From: Aquimarina sp. MMG016
GTDB lineage: Bacteria; Bacteroidota; Bacteroidia; Flavobacteriales; Flavobacteriaceae
DNA: 64,000 nucleotides
Reading direction: 5' to 3'
Assembly: GCF_018100805.1 (NCBI RefSeq)
Contig: NZ_JAGJEA010000010.1
Location: 103,500-167,499 of the forward strand
Shown: positions 19,612-27,879 of the stretch, one piece after another
Layout: every line of letters begins with the position of its first letter
How positions within the stretch are numbered: position 1 is the first letter of the stretch
Notes under the pieces: model-generated
Seen by the model: the letters and a program-made list of their open reading frames with translations, nothing else
What the model was told of the DNA's origin: nothing
The model's database searches: none
Made by a program: the position numbers and the translations under genes

Positions 19612-19855
19612 GGTTTTTTTATTATGTATTATGTATTGTTATTGTTTATTATAATTTTTTATTGCTGTTGTTTATTCCTATCAATAGTATGTATTGTTCA
19701 TTGTTAGCCTGTAAGAGGGTCCGAAAGTCTCCCTTGAGTCGCTGAGCTTGCCGAAGTGGAAGGGAGATTTAGAGGGATGTTTTTTACAGTAAGAGTTCTT
19801 TTCTGATCAATGTGTACAACCTACTAATCCACTCACATACTCACAAACTCCCATA

Positions 19856-20068
19856 CTACAAAACTTGCCCACTCACTACTAATGAATCCACAGGGATATC
19901 CCGCGTAGGTATCGTATCTGGTGATAGTGGCAATATGAGTGGTAGAGATTGCGGAGTTGTAGGACGTAGTATATCCGGAGGATTGATTGCATCCGGGGTA
20001 CAACTCCCCAGGAATATGGAGAGCATTAAAAAAATAATGGTTTTACTAATCATCGCTATTTTAAACAT
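19856..20068 (-). CDS. Small proline-rich lipoprotein (70 aa)
   Basis: A 70-residue protein with a clear lipoprotein signal (KIAMISKTIIFLMLSIFLGSC, Cys about 23) and a short Pro/Ile-rich mature part. A frame on the plus strand overlaps it, but only the minus frame has a signal peptide. Its stop codon lies within an ACTCAC-like repeat stretch, as with the gene at 19126. Function unknown. Confidence 0.5.
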   Translation of the reverse strand: MFKIAMISKTIIFLMLSIFLGSCTPDAINPPDILRPTTPQSLPLILPLSPDTIPTRDIPVDSLVVSGQVL

Positions 20069-20312
20069 GAGATAAAGTGATTTAAAAAAAATGTTGAAAT
20101 TTTTAGCACCAGAACGATGCTACTTGTTACTTAATCTATCGGGGCAAATATAGTGGGAGCAGATTCCTAAAAACAAGGGAATCTATCGTGGATTCTATGA
20201 AAACGCAGCCGCGATTCTATGAATCACGGATTAACCAAATAAACCACAAAACACTGAAAAACAAATATTTAAATACTTAACAACAGACAAAAAGAGCATT
20301 AACATAAAATAG

Positions 20313-20320
20313 TATCTTTG
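20313..20320 (+). promoter_or_regulatory. Bacteroidota-type -7 promoter element
   Basis: TATCTTTG matches the TAnnTTTG -7 consensus. A start site about 7 bp downstream would leave out the first possible start codon at 20325 and supports the ATG at 20370 for the regulator gene. Confidence 0.6.
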
Positions 20321-20369
20321 CGTTTTGTTAACTGATAGTTTCCACCTAATTTTAATCCCAAAAAAGATA

Positions 20370-22067
20370 ATGTCGATACGTTTTTTTATTATATGTTGCT
20401 GTATATATTTTCCATTACAATCTCTTGTTGCATATCAGGTAGATACTACCTCCTCTAAAAAAAATGACTATCAATACCTAAAAGAGAGGTATTACGATTA
20501 TAAAGGAAAAGATACTTTACAAGCTAGTGAATATGCAAAAATGTATCTTGCTAAAGCAAAGCAAGAAAAAGATTCCATTAAGATTGCGGATGGGTACTAC
20601 TACTTATCGTGGGTTAATAATAATACCATCGCTCTACAATATGGGGATAGTATATTAAACGTAACCAAAAACTATCCTTCAAAGATATATCCAACATATG
20701 CATACATTGTAAAAGCTACTGTTTATTATAATATATCTAATTATAAAGAAGCTTTTGAGTACTACATCAAGATAAATGAAGAGGCCAAAAAATATGATAA
20801 CACCTACTTTATCTATTGGAGTGAGCTTAATATTGGGATTCTAAGGAGTAGGCTTGGGGATCATAAAAATGCGCTAAAGACATTAAGAACAAGTTATGCA
20901 TACTATGCAAAACCGAAAGAAAAAGGGTCTTTTAATTATTTCTCTGCTCTTTTTGCCTTATCCGATAGCTACCACCTTAATAAAAAACTAGACTCTGCTA
21001 GCATTATCAATACCAAAGGATATAAAGAATCGATACAATATGATCAAAAAGGTTTTACTCATTATTTTACCCTTAATGAAGGGATTAATCTATATAGTAA
21101 ACAAAAATATACCATTGCCAAAGATAGCCTGCAGCGAGCCATCCAGGCATTAAAAGAACAAAACGACAAGTCCAATGAGAGTATGGCTTACTTTTATCTG
21201 GCCAAAACCGAAACTGCCCTGGGTAATGAGGGCCGAGCTCTGGAATATCATAAAAGAGTAGATGAACTATTTCAGGAAATTCATGATATCATGCCCGAAA
21301 ACAGAGAAAGTTATGAAGTCTTGATTGATCATTATAAAAAAACTAAGGATAAAGAAAATCAATTAAAGTATATAGAACGCCTGATCGAAGTAGACAGCAC
21401 TATCCATAGCAACTATAAATACCTGATCAGTGAGATTGTACAAAACTATGATACCCCCAGATTATTATCAGAAAAACAAGAAATCATAGACTCCTTAGAA
21501 ACCGATAAAAAATCATCAGTTATATGGATTGTCATATTGGTTATGGTTGCTCTATTATTTTTTATCTTATTAATCCTTAATTATCATAAAAGAAAAGTAT
21601 ATAAACGACGGTTTGACGCATTATACCAAGACAAGCCTAAAAGGGATAAAAAGATCGAATCCCTATCAGAAAACAAAACTGAGTCCAAATCCCTGGGGAT
21701 TTCTGAAGATATTGTTCAGAAAATATTGGATGAACTAGACAAATTCGAACAGCGCCAGGACTATCTACAAAAAAATATCACCAGTAATGATTTGTCCAAA
21801 AAAATAAATACCAATTCTAAGTATTTATCTAAAGTGGTCAATCATTATAAACAAAAAAGCCTAAGTCTATATATTAATGAGCTACGTATCCAACATGCAG
21901 TTACACGACTAAAAACCGATCCCAAGTTTAGAAATTACACCATTATAGCGATTGCCAGAGAATGTGGTTTTAACTCTGCTGATGCGTTTTCTAAGTCTTT
22001 TTATAAGATTCATGGCATACAACCCTCGTATTTTATCAAAAAACTAGGGGAAAAACAAAACTTTTAA
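20370..22067 (+). CDS. TPR sensor with C-terminal AraC-type DNA-binding domain
   Basis: The start at 20370 gives a signal-like N-terminus (SIRFFIICCCIYFPLQSLVA). The body holds TPR-like helical pairs (about 30-370), one transmembrane segment (about 385-410, SSVIWIVILVMVALLFFILL) and a cytoplasmic AraC helix-turn-helix domain at the end (IAIARECGFNSADAFSKSFYKIHG). The layout is a one-piece membrane regulator with periplasmic TPRs and a DNA-binding domain, common in Flavobacteriia. It lies 133 bp upstream of the RiPP precursor on the same strand, so it is the likely regulator of that locus. The signal it senses is not known. Confidence 0.85.
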   Translation: MSIRFFIICCCIYFPLQSLVAYQVDTTSSKKNDYQYLKERYYDYKGKDTLQASEYAKMYLAKAKQEKDSIKIADGYYYLSWVNNNTIALQYGDSILNVTKNYPSKIYPTYAYIVKATVYYNISNYKEAFEYYIKINEEAKKYDNTYFIYWSELNIGILRSRLGDHKNALKTLRTSYAYYAKPKEKGSFNYFSALFALSDSYHLNKKLDSASIINTKGYKESIQYDQKGFTHYFTLNEGINLYSKQKYTIAKDSLQRAIQALKEQNDKSNESMAYFYLAKTETALGNEGRALEYHKRVDELFQEIHDIMPENRESYEVLIDHYKKTKDKENQLKYIERLIEVDSTIHSNYKYLISEIVQNYDTPRLLSEKQEIIDSLETDKKSSVIWIVILVMVALLFFILLILNYHKRKVYKRRFDALYQDKPKRDKKIESLSENKTESKSLGISEDIVQKILDELDKFEQRQDYLQKNITSNDLSKKINTNSKYLSKVVNHYKQKSLSLYINELRIQHAVTRLKTDPKFRNYTIIAIARECGFNSADAFSKSFYKIHGIQPSYFIKKLGEKQNF

Positions 22068-22167
22068 AAACTACACAACTACCTAATTATCAATTTTTTA
22101 AAAACCGCAATTCCTGAAAACACGTAAGCTTTTATATAAGAAACTCATATTTTTTGATAATTATTTC

Positions 22168-22175
22168 TATGTTTG
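22168..22175 (+). promoter_or_regulatory. Probable -7 promoter element of the RiPP precursor gene
   Basis: TATGTTTG fits TAnnTTTG and lies 25 bp before the precursor start codon. It suggests that the precursor has its own promoter in the gap behind the regulator gene. Confidence 0.55.
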
Positions 22176-22200
22176 ATGCGGAAAATAAAAATTATATGTA

Positions 22201-22413
22201 ATGAAGAAAAAAACAACATCTGGAAAACTAAGTTTAGAAAAATTTCAAATAGCTAAACTCTCTGATCTTTCTTTGATTAAAGGAGGAAGTATTTTAACAG
22301 ATACTACAACTACCAATACTACTGGAACAACAAAAACTATTACTGCTAGCGATCCTACGCCTCAAGGTACAGGTAATGGTCATCAATCGTACGCTACAGA
22401 TGGAGGTAATTAA
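22201..22413 (+). CDS. RiPP precursor with GG leader and Cys-free, Thr-rich core (LanB-associated)
   Basis: A 70-residue peptide. The leader (LSLEKFQIAKLSDLSLIKGG, residues 10-29) matches the Bacteroidota GG-type natural-product leader used by class I lanthipeptide-like loci. Cleavage after Gly29 would release a 41-residue core with 14 Thr and 3 Ser and no Cys, arranged in dense Thr runs, followed by a Gly/Asn-rich tail. Split LanB genes lie convergently 0.3 kb away. Thr/Ser dehydration is therefore the expected modification, but lanthionine rings cannot form within this core. No LanC cyclase and no C39 exporter are in the window. A promoter element lies 25 bp upstream. Confidence 0.8.
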   Translation: MKKKTTSGKLSLEKFQIAKLSDLSLIKGGSILTDTTTTNTTGTTKTITASDPTPQGTGNGHQSYATDGGN

Positions 22414-22427
22414 ATAAGCATCCAATT

Positions 22428-22562
22428 ATGACAAAATGGATATGGATTATTACAGTAATGGTATTGCTAAATTACGTAATACGTCGTTTTTTAAGACATT
22501 ATGGTATCCAAAGAACGGATAGTTATAAAATAGCGATGGATAAGATCAAGAACAAAAGGTAA
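22428..22562 (+). CDS. Tiny membrane protein beside the RiPP precursor (44 aa)
   Basis: A 44-residue frame starting 15 bp after the precursor stop, with one hydrophobic segment (WIWIITVMVLLNYVI) followed by a strongly basic tail (RRFLRHYG, DKIKNKR). It shares the precursor's transcript and is closed by a terminator 18 bp downstream. It could be an immunity or export-helper peptide, which is only a guess from position and topology. Confidence 0.55.
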   Translation: MTKWIWIITVMVLLNYVIRRFLRHYGIQRTDSYKIAMDKIKNKR

Positions 22563-22579
22563 TTATCTGTAAAGAGATT

Positions 22580-22616
22580 AAAAAGCCTATATAGTATAGC
22601 TATATGGGCTTTTTTA
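22580..22616 (+). terminator. Rho-independent terminator after the RiPP precursor unit
   Basis: AAAAGCCTATATAG pairs with CTATATGGGCTTTT around a short loop (one G-U pair) and ends in a T run. It ends the plus-strand unit that faces the minus-strand LanB genes. Confidence 0.85.
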
Positions 22617-22739
22617 TTGATTTGTTCCTGCATTTCCTTATCATGCCGTACTCCCTACCCATCTGGCAGGCAAGGATTCGGAATCTACTTATGGAAATCG
22701 CTGCTTACGATTATTACAACACTTCCTATGAACCACGAG

Positions 22740-23606
22740 CTATTGCTTTTGAAACATCAAATTTTTATAATACTTCATCAAAAAATCATAACAAACCAAT
22801 TCATAAAATCGTTGTTTTGAACGAAATGCCCTATTAACCAGCATATGAATATAACTAGTAATCAGATCATCTTTTTGTATTTCTTGAATATTGATCAGAT
22901 TATTTAATATGGTCTTTACCCACATATCTGATTCTTCTAATTTATGAGACAATACTTGATTCAATATCTTATATTCACCGTTTTCATAGGGAGAATGAAG
23001 GAATTCTATTAATTGCTTTTTTACTTTTCTATATTTTTTATCTAGTTGTTTTGTGAGGTATTTATCCCCTTCAAATTCTGCCCAAAAAGCACTTCTGTTT
23101 CTATTTACTATATCTAACTTCTCTGTTAATTCATATCTAAAATGTCCCAAAAGTTGATCAATAGCTTTCAGAACAAATAAGAAGTATACATTTTCATCTT
23201 CTATAAAGTCAATCGCTTGTAATATCATTTCACTCTCTAGATGAAAAAGCTTTTCTGATAACTCGATAGTATGCTTGCCATATCTTTCTAACTCTCTAAT
23301 ATAAGTATCTGTTTGTACCCTATACATGATATCATCTGCTACATACGATTGTATTGATTGATGAAAGTATAAAATTATTTCTCCTATATGCTTTATATCT
23401 GTTAAATGAAATCGTATTCGTAAATGAAAATCCGGATCCTGATATCTGATAAAAAACCACTGATCAACCCATCCTTTTTTCTGTAAAGATGTAATAAATG
23501 GTTTCATAGTATCTGTTAATATCAAGTCTGCAGTCCTGGCGCCACAATATAGTTTGTAGTATAGCCATTCATCACCGGTGACAAATATCCTCTTAGTTTC
23601 TTCCAC
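22740..23606 (-). CDS. LanB C-terminal (elimination) domain protein, thiopeptide-type bacteriocin biosynthesis family
   Basis: 288 residues matching the separate C-terminal domain of LanB dehydratases (FVTGDEWLYYKLYCGARTADLIL at the start, GWVDQWFFIRYQDPDFHLRIRF after it). In full-length LanB this domain eliminates glutamate from glutamyl-Ser/Thr to give dehydroamino acids. Here it is a separate protein; the GTG start overlaps the stop of the dehydratase N-part by 14 bp, so the two are co-translated. Split LanB pairs are known from the pinensin locus of Chitinophaga. It acts in the cytoplasm on the precursor peptide. Confidence 0.85.
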   Translation of the reverse strand: MEETKRIFVTGDEWLYYKLYCGARTADLILTDTMKPFITSLQKKGWVDQWFFIRYQDPDFHLRIRFHLTDIKHIGEIILYFHQSIQSYVADDIMYRVQTDTYIRELERYGKHTIELSEKLFHLESEMILQAIDFIEDENVYFLFVLKAIDQLLGHFRYELTEKLDIVNRNRSAFWAEFEGDKYLTKQLDKKYRKVKKQLIEFLHSPYENGEYKILNQVLSHKLEESDMWVKTILNNLINIQEIQKDDLITSYIHMLVNRAFRSKQRFYELVCYDFLMKYYKNLMFQKQ

Positions 23607-25815
23607 TCTTTTTTAACTTTTCTTCATTATAAAAGGAAATAACAAATTGATTGGTGAAATCTTGTATCCCCCTCTTTACAATGCTGTCCTCTACAAACAA
23701 AAATTCTTCTATGATAAATTCTGACCTCTTTTTTATGGTATCCAACCACATTTGTATAGCATTGGGACTTTCTAAGTTGATTAATAAGGTATTATCACCA
23801 TCTATTAATTGTACCATTGCGGGTATTGAATGTCTCAATCTCCAGGAGTCAATATGTTCTAATAATTGTTGCGGTGTATAGGTTAAAAAATCCTGTATCT
23901 CTTCTTTATGAATCTTCCATCTTGCTTTGGCAAGGATAAAATCTTTATACACTACCCTGGGGAGAAATGATTTATTTTGGAATACTGCACCCCAATAAAA
24001 TCCAATACCAGAACGGGTTTTTTGTTGTTGCAGATCACATAAAAAATGATAAATAGGTAATGCATTAGCACTATAATTATGAGCATTGCTCAATCTTGGC
24101 AAAACATATTTGTTTAATCGCTTTGATCTTAATAAAACGTTACCTTGTTTTATAGATATCATTAAATCATCTATCAAAATCTGGTTTTTCTGAGGTACAC
24201 TGGATTTTCCCAGATATGGAATCTCATATTCTCTAATAGAAGTTCTTCGGATTACATTTCCTGTTCTGGACTCTGGTAGGTGGATTATTTCTGCCAGAAT
24301 CATATCTGGGTTCATTTGTTGTTCGATCTCTGCTATTTCTGTTACCAGCTTATTCAATTCGGTATCCCCGGTTGTAAATCGACCTAAAAGGTTAGTTGCA
24401 GAAGTGCCTCCTACAGATGATAACACCATTTTTTCTTCATTATTGAGCTTTACTAATTCTACCATAGCAGACATAGTATCAGGGAGATCATTCCAGTTTT
24501 CGGTAAAATTTGTCAGGTCTTTATCTTCTATCTCTAATATATACTTTGATTCCTGAAGTTTTTTATCCAATACCTCATAAAAAGGGTGCCAACTTATTTG
24601 TTGCTGTTGTGTTACTTTTGATGGTATTAGTAGGTCTTCTAAGAAAGGGGTTGAATCCGATGCGCTCTGATGCTGTAAATATCCTATTCCTATTTCTGTA
24701 TCCAATGCAATCGTCAAAGGGATTTCTCTGGTTTCATATCGTTTAGAAAAAGCTGTTATAAAACGATCCAAATTTGTATCCTGATATGTAGGTGTTATTT
24801 TATTCAATACAGGTAATAATCGTTTGAGTTTATATCCCCATTTGATATCTAACTGATTTTCTGACAACTTAGGATACAAATCTGTCTGAAAAAGATATTT
24901 TGATTTATACGTGATTTCTTTTTTTGTAAGTATCTCACATATTTCATTATAAGGTTGTATAGTGTTTCCTATCTGGGTATCAAGAGTAGAAATTACATCA
25001 TTTACATCAGAAATAAAGGTACATAACTGTTCAGTATGTACATACCTACTAAGTACTTTTTGTATCTGTAATAAAAAATCCTCTCCTGTTACCGTGGGTT
25101 CTAGTTCACCTATCAATATTTGGTTATCAATAAGTTCATCTATAAAATCTTCCGCTTCTTCTATACTAATCTCTTTGTCAACAAGTACTAAAGCAAGATC
25201 TCCATGATTAGCTCCTTGTTTAGCTCGTTCCAGAACTGTTTGTAGGTATTGAGAATAAGTCACCGCTTCCAGGGCATGGCTTCTATTATTGTGTTTTGTA
25301 TATGTATATTCTATATATCTATATTGATTCCCTATTTTGTATAGGCTTGTATTAGGATACCATAATAATTGTTTTCTAATTCCCTTTTCTTCTGATAGTC
25401 TCTGAGACCAGGCAACCAAAAAATTCATGTCAAATCGGGTTTGTCTTTTATACTTAGACAAATCTTCAAGTATTACACGGGTATTCTTATCAAAACTCCC
25501 TAAAACACAACCTGCAAATATTCCAAACGGAGTACAACGAGAAGTCATACGTGATAGGTATTTTAGTAAAGCATGTTTTAATGATATGTTTAATCTATTG
25601 TTTGTTACCCCTATTGCTAAACCTTTATCCAATTCTGTATATAGTTCAGGTGAGGCTAGAAAAATAGCTTCTCTGACGATGGGGTTTTCCCATACTTGAA
25701 ATAAGTTTGTCAAAAAATCATCGTTGGATATAAGGTTTTTATAATATTCCAATGGTAAAATTGGAGTTCTTAAACAAAAGCGGTCAAAAAAAGTGTAGGG
25801 ATTTTTAGAAATCAA
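23593..25815 (-). CDS. LanB-type lantibiotic dehydratase, N-terminal (glutamylation) part
   Basis: 740 residues, about the length of the N-terminal LanB domain alone. The start (YTFFDRFCLRTPILPLEYY), LSRMTSRCTPFGIFAG (about 90-105) and the late HSIPAMVQLIDGDNTLLINL stretch are typical of Lant_dehydr_N. In the family it adds glutamate from Glu-tRNA to Ser and Thr side chains. The start codon is TTG at 25815; no ATG precedes the conserved N-terminus. The C-terminal elimination domain is a separate overlapping gene. A near-consensus -7 element (TATCTTTC on the minus strand) lies about 30 bp upstream of the start. Together they likely dehydrate the Thr-rich precursor transcribed towards them. Confidence 0.9.
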   Translation of the reverse strand: MISKNPYTFFDRFCLRTPILPLEYYKNLISNDDFLTNLFQVWENPIVREAIFLASPELYTELDKGLAIGVTNNRLNISLKHALLKYLSRMTSRCTPFGIFAGCVLGSFDKNTRVILEDLSKYKRQTRFDMNFLVAWSQRLSEEKGIRKQLLWYPNTSLYKIGNQYRYIEYTYTKHNNRSHALEAVTYSQYLQTVLERAKQGANHGDLALVLVDKEISIEEAEDFIDELIDNQILIGELEPTVTGEDFLLQIQKVLSRYVHTEQLCTFISDVNDVISTLDTQIGNTIQPYNEICEILTKKEITYKSKYLFQTDLYPKLSENQLDIKWGYKLKRLLPVLNKITPTYQDTNLDRFITAFSKRYETREIPLTIALDTEIGIGYLQHQSASDSTPFLEDLLIPSKVTQQQQISWHPFYEVLDKKLQESKYILEIEDKDLTNFTENWNDLPDTMSAMVELVKLNNEEKMVLSSVGGTSATNLLGRFTTGDTELNKLVTEIAEIEQQMNPDMILAEIIHLPESRTGNVIRRTSIREYEIPYLGKSSVPQKNQILIDDLMISIKQGNVLLRSKRLNKYVLPRLSNAHNYSANALPIYHFLCDLQQQKTRSGIGFYWGAVFQNKSFLPRVVYKDFILAKARWKIHKEEIQDFLTYTPQQLLEHIDSWRLRHSIPAMVQLIDGDNTLLINLESPNAIQMWLDTIKKRSEFIIEEFLFVEDSIVKRGIQDFTNQFVISFYNEEKLKKSGRN

Positions 25816-26061
25816 GGTATACTGATCAGCATTTATGTTTTACATATCCGAAAGATACTATAAATAATCTCATTGCATATTTAGATTTTTCATAAAATCA
25901 GAATTTTATCTTATGTTAAACTCAATCTTACTAAATAATTTTTTCGGCCATTAATACACTGCTTGCTACAAAAAAAACACAAATAGAGTAACATTTTGCA
26001 ACTTGAGGACACCTATATATTACTATACAAATTTATAAAACATAGGTATATCAAAAAAAAC

Positions 26062-26283
26062 ATGAAAAAAGCATTAAAAATTATTTCTACCATCTCTATT
26101 CTTATATTTTTGGTTTCATTAATCTCTAGTAAATTCATGGATCCAAACACACTCAATACCACAGATACCAGAAGTTTATTTGTTGTTATTTACCTCTTCA
26201 CAAGTCTGAGTTATTATAAAATAGAGAATAATGAGAAGAGTACAATAATTAAGGATTTAAAAGCAAGATTAGGAGAAGAGTAA
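26062..26283 (+). CDS. Small two-helix membrane protein (73 aa)
   Basis: The frame opens at 25996, but the ATG at 26062 gives a standard Lys-rich start before the first helix (IISTISILIFLVSLISS). A second helix follows (LFVVIYLFTSLSYYKI), and a charged tail ends in KDLKARLGEE. No family recognised. It sits between the LanB genes and two secreted proteins. Confidence 0.55.
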   Translation: MKKALKIISTISILIFLVSLISSKFMDPNTLNTTDTRSLFVVIYLFTSLSYYKIENNEKSTIIKDLKARLGEE

Positions 26284-26334
26284 AAAACTATATCATAGTA
26301 TCTTCATATATTAGAGCATATCAAATCCAACATT

Positions 26335-27855
26335 ATGAAGGGCTTACTAATTCTTGTACTGCTATGCATTACTACATCTGGTATTGCACAATCTAACACA
26401 GAGGTATATCTTTTTGATCTTAATACTACAAAAGAAGGGCTGGTACTAAGTAATCAACGTAACATCTCGAACAATAAGGGGTATGACAATCAACCTTCTT
26501 TTTATAATGATAATATCATTTTATTCTCCTCTACCAGAAATGAGCAAACCGATATTGCGGCCTATAATATTAGAGACGCTAAAGTAAACTGGATCTCTAA
26601 TACTACGATCGGTAGCGAGTACTCCCCTACTAAAATCCCAAACCAAAAGGCGGTATCCGCTATTAGACTAGATACAACGGGCAAGCAATTGCTGTATACA
26701 TATAATTATAAAACGGGTAAATCAAAGGTTTTATTAGAAAATCTGAAAGTAGGATATCATACCTGGTTTACTAAGAATATGATCGTGTCTTCTGTACTAG
26801 AAGATGGAGGGTTATCACTAGTGGTTTCTAACCTCCTGGATAACTCTAATCATACAATGCAGAAAAAAATAGGTCGGTCTCTACATAAAATCCCAAACAG
26901 TAAGCTCATAAGTTATATTAGTAAAGAACAAGAGCAATGGGAGATTAAATCACTGAATCCAATTAGTGGAGCGACCAAAAAAATTGTCAATACAATCCCG
27001 GAAGCAGAAGATATGTGCTGGTTGATTAACGGTAGTATCCTTATGGGCAAAGGAAATCAAATCTATATAGTCAACCCCAAAACGGATACAGATTGGCGTG
27101 TGTTTCATACTTTTAAGAATAGAGAACTAGGTAATATTACCAGGATTGCGACCAATGCCACCTCAACCTTGCTGGCTGTGGTATCTGATACTCCAGCAGA
27201 ACTAGCTGTAAGGGATGTATTAGATTCTTATAACCAAAAAGATATTAATGCATTTCTTAATAACTGTACAAAGGATGTAGCGTTATATAATTATCCAAAT
27301 TATAAAACCTCTCATGATCTTTCTTCATTCAAAAAATTTTACAAACAAACGTTTACCAAAGTAAAAGACTTAAATACAAAAGTGAGGGAACAAATAATTA
27401 TAGGTAATTATGTAATTAATAAGGAAGAAATGACTTTTGCTAATCATAACTACCTCATTATAAAAATGTATGAGGTTACCGATGGTAAAGTTTCAAAAAT
27501 TATTCATTTTGATAAATCAAAACCAGAACAAGGTGCTGCTAAAATTGTAGATGAACATTTAGCAGCATACAATTCCAGAAATATAGATGCATATATTGCC
27601 AAATATGCTGATAATATCAAAGTATCCAATTTTCCAGATCAAACGCTATACAAAGGAAAAGAACAATTAAAAAATGAGATTGCTTCTTTATTAGAAAAGA
27701 CTCCTGACTTGAATCGTAACGTTAAAAACAGAATTGTTTATGGAAAAATGATAATTAATGAAGAATACCTTACTGTTAATGGAAAAAAATCTAGAATTAT
27801 AGCAATATATAAGGTAACAAATGGAAAGATCAAAACATTGACCTATATACTATAA
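26335..27855 (+). CDS. Secreted TolB-like propeller with two NTF2-like domains
   Basis: 506 residues. A signal peptide ends at SGIAQ (about residue 18). A TolB/WD40-like beta-propeller follows (about 20-290; DNQPSFYNDNIILFSSTRN, TDIAAYNIRD). Two SnoaL/NTF2-like modules complete it (about 295-400, VLDSYNQKDINAFLNN, and 405-506, HLAAYNSRNIDAYIAKYADN). The second module is very close to the C-terminal module of the next gene 25 bp downstream. No catalytic residues could be assigned. The product is probably periplasmic or surface-exposed and may form a complex with its neighbour. Confidence 0.75.
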   Translation: MKGLLILVLLCITTSGIAQSNTEVYLFDLNTTKEGLVLSNQRNISNNKGYDNQPSFYNDNIILFSSTRNEQTDIAAYNIRDAKVNWISNTTIGSEYSPTKIPNQKAVSAIRLDTTGKQLLYTYNYKTGKSKVLLENLKVGYHTWFTKNMIVSSVLEDGGLSLVVSNLLDNSNHTMQKKIGRSLHKIPNSKLISYISKEQEQWEIKSLNPISGATKKIVNTIPEAEDMCWLINGSILMGKGNQIYIVNPKTDTDWRVFHTFKNRELGNITRIATNATSTLLAVVSDTPAELAVRDVLDSYNQKDINAFLNNCTKDVALYNYPNYKTSHDLSSFKKFYKQTFTKVKDLNTKVREQIIIGNYVINKEEMTFANHNYLIIKMYEVTDGKVSKIIHFDKSKPEQGAAKIVDEHLAAYNSRNIDAYIAKYADNIKVSNFPDQTLYKGKEQLKNEIASLLEKTPDLNRNVKNRIVYGKMIINEEYLTVNGKKSRIIAIYKVTNGKIKTLTYIL

Positions 27856-27879
27856 ACTAATATCACACAAATATTTACA

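Noticed and set aside
19812..20075. 87-codon plus-strand frame at the small lipoprotein locus
   Set aside because: The minus-strand frame has a clear lipoprotein signal; the plus frame is its antisense and starts in repeat DNA.
22604..22837. Two plus-strand frames overlapping the LanB elimination gene end
   Set aside because: They run through the terminator T tract and an interspersed repeat and overlap the LanB C-part on the other strand.
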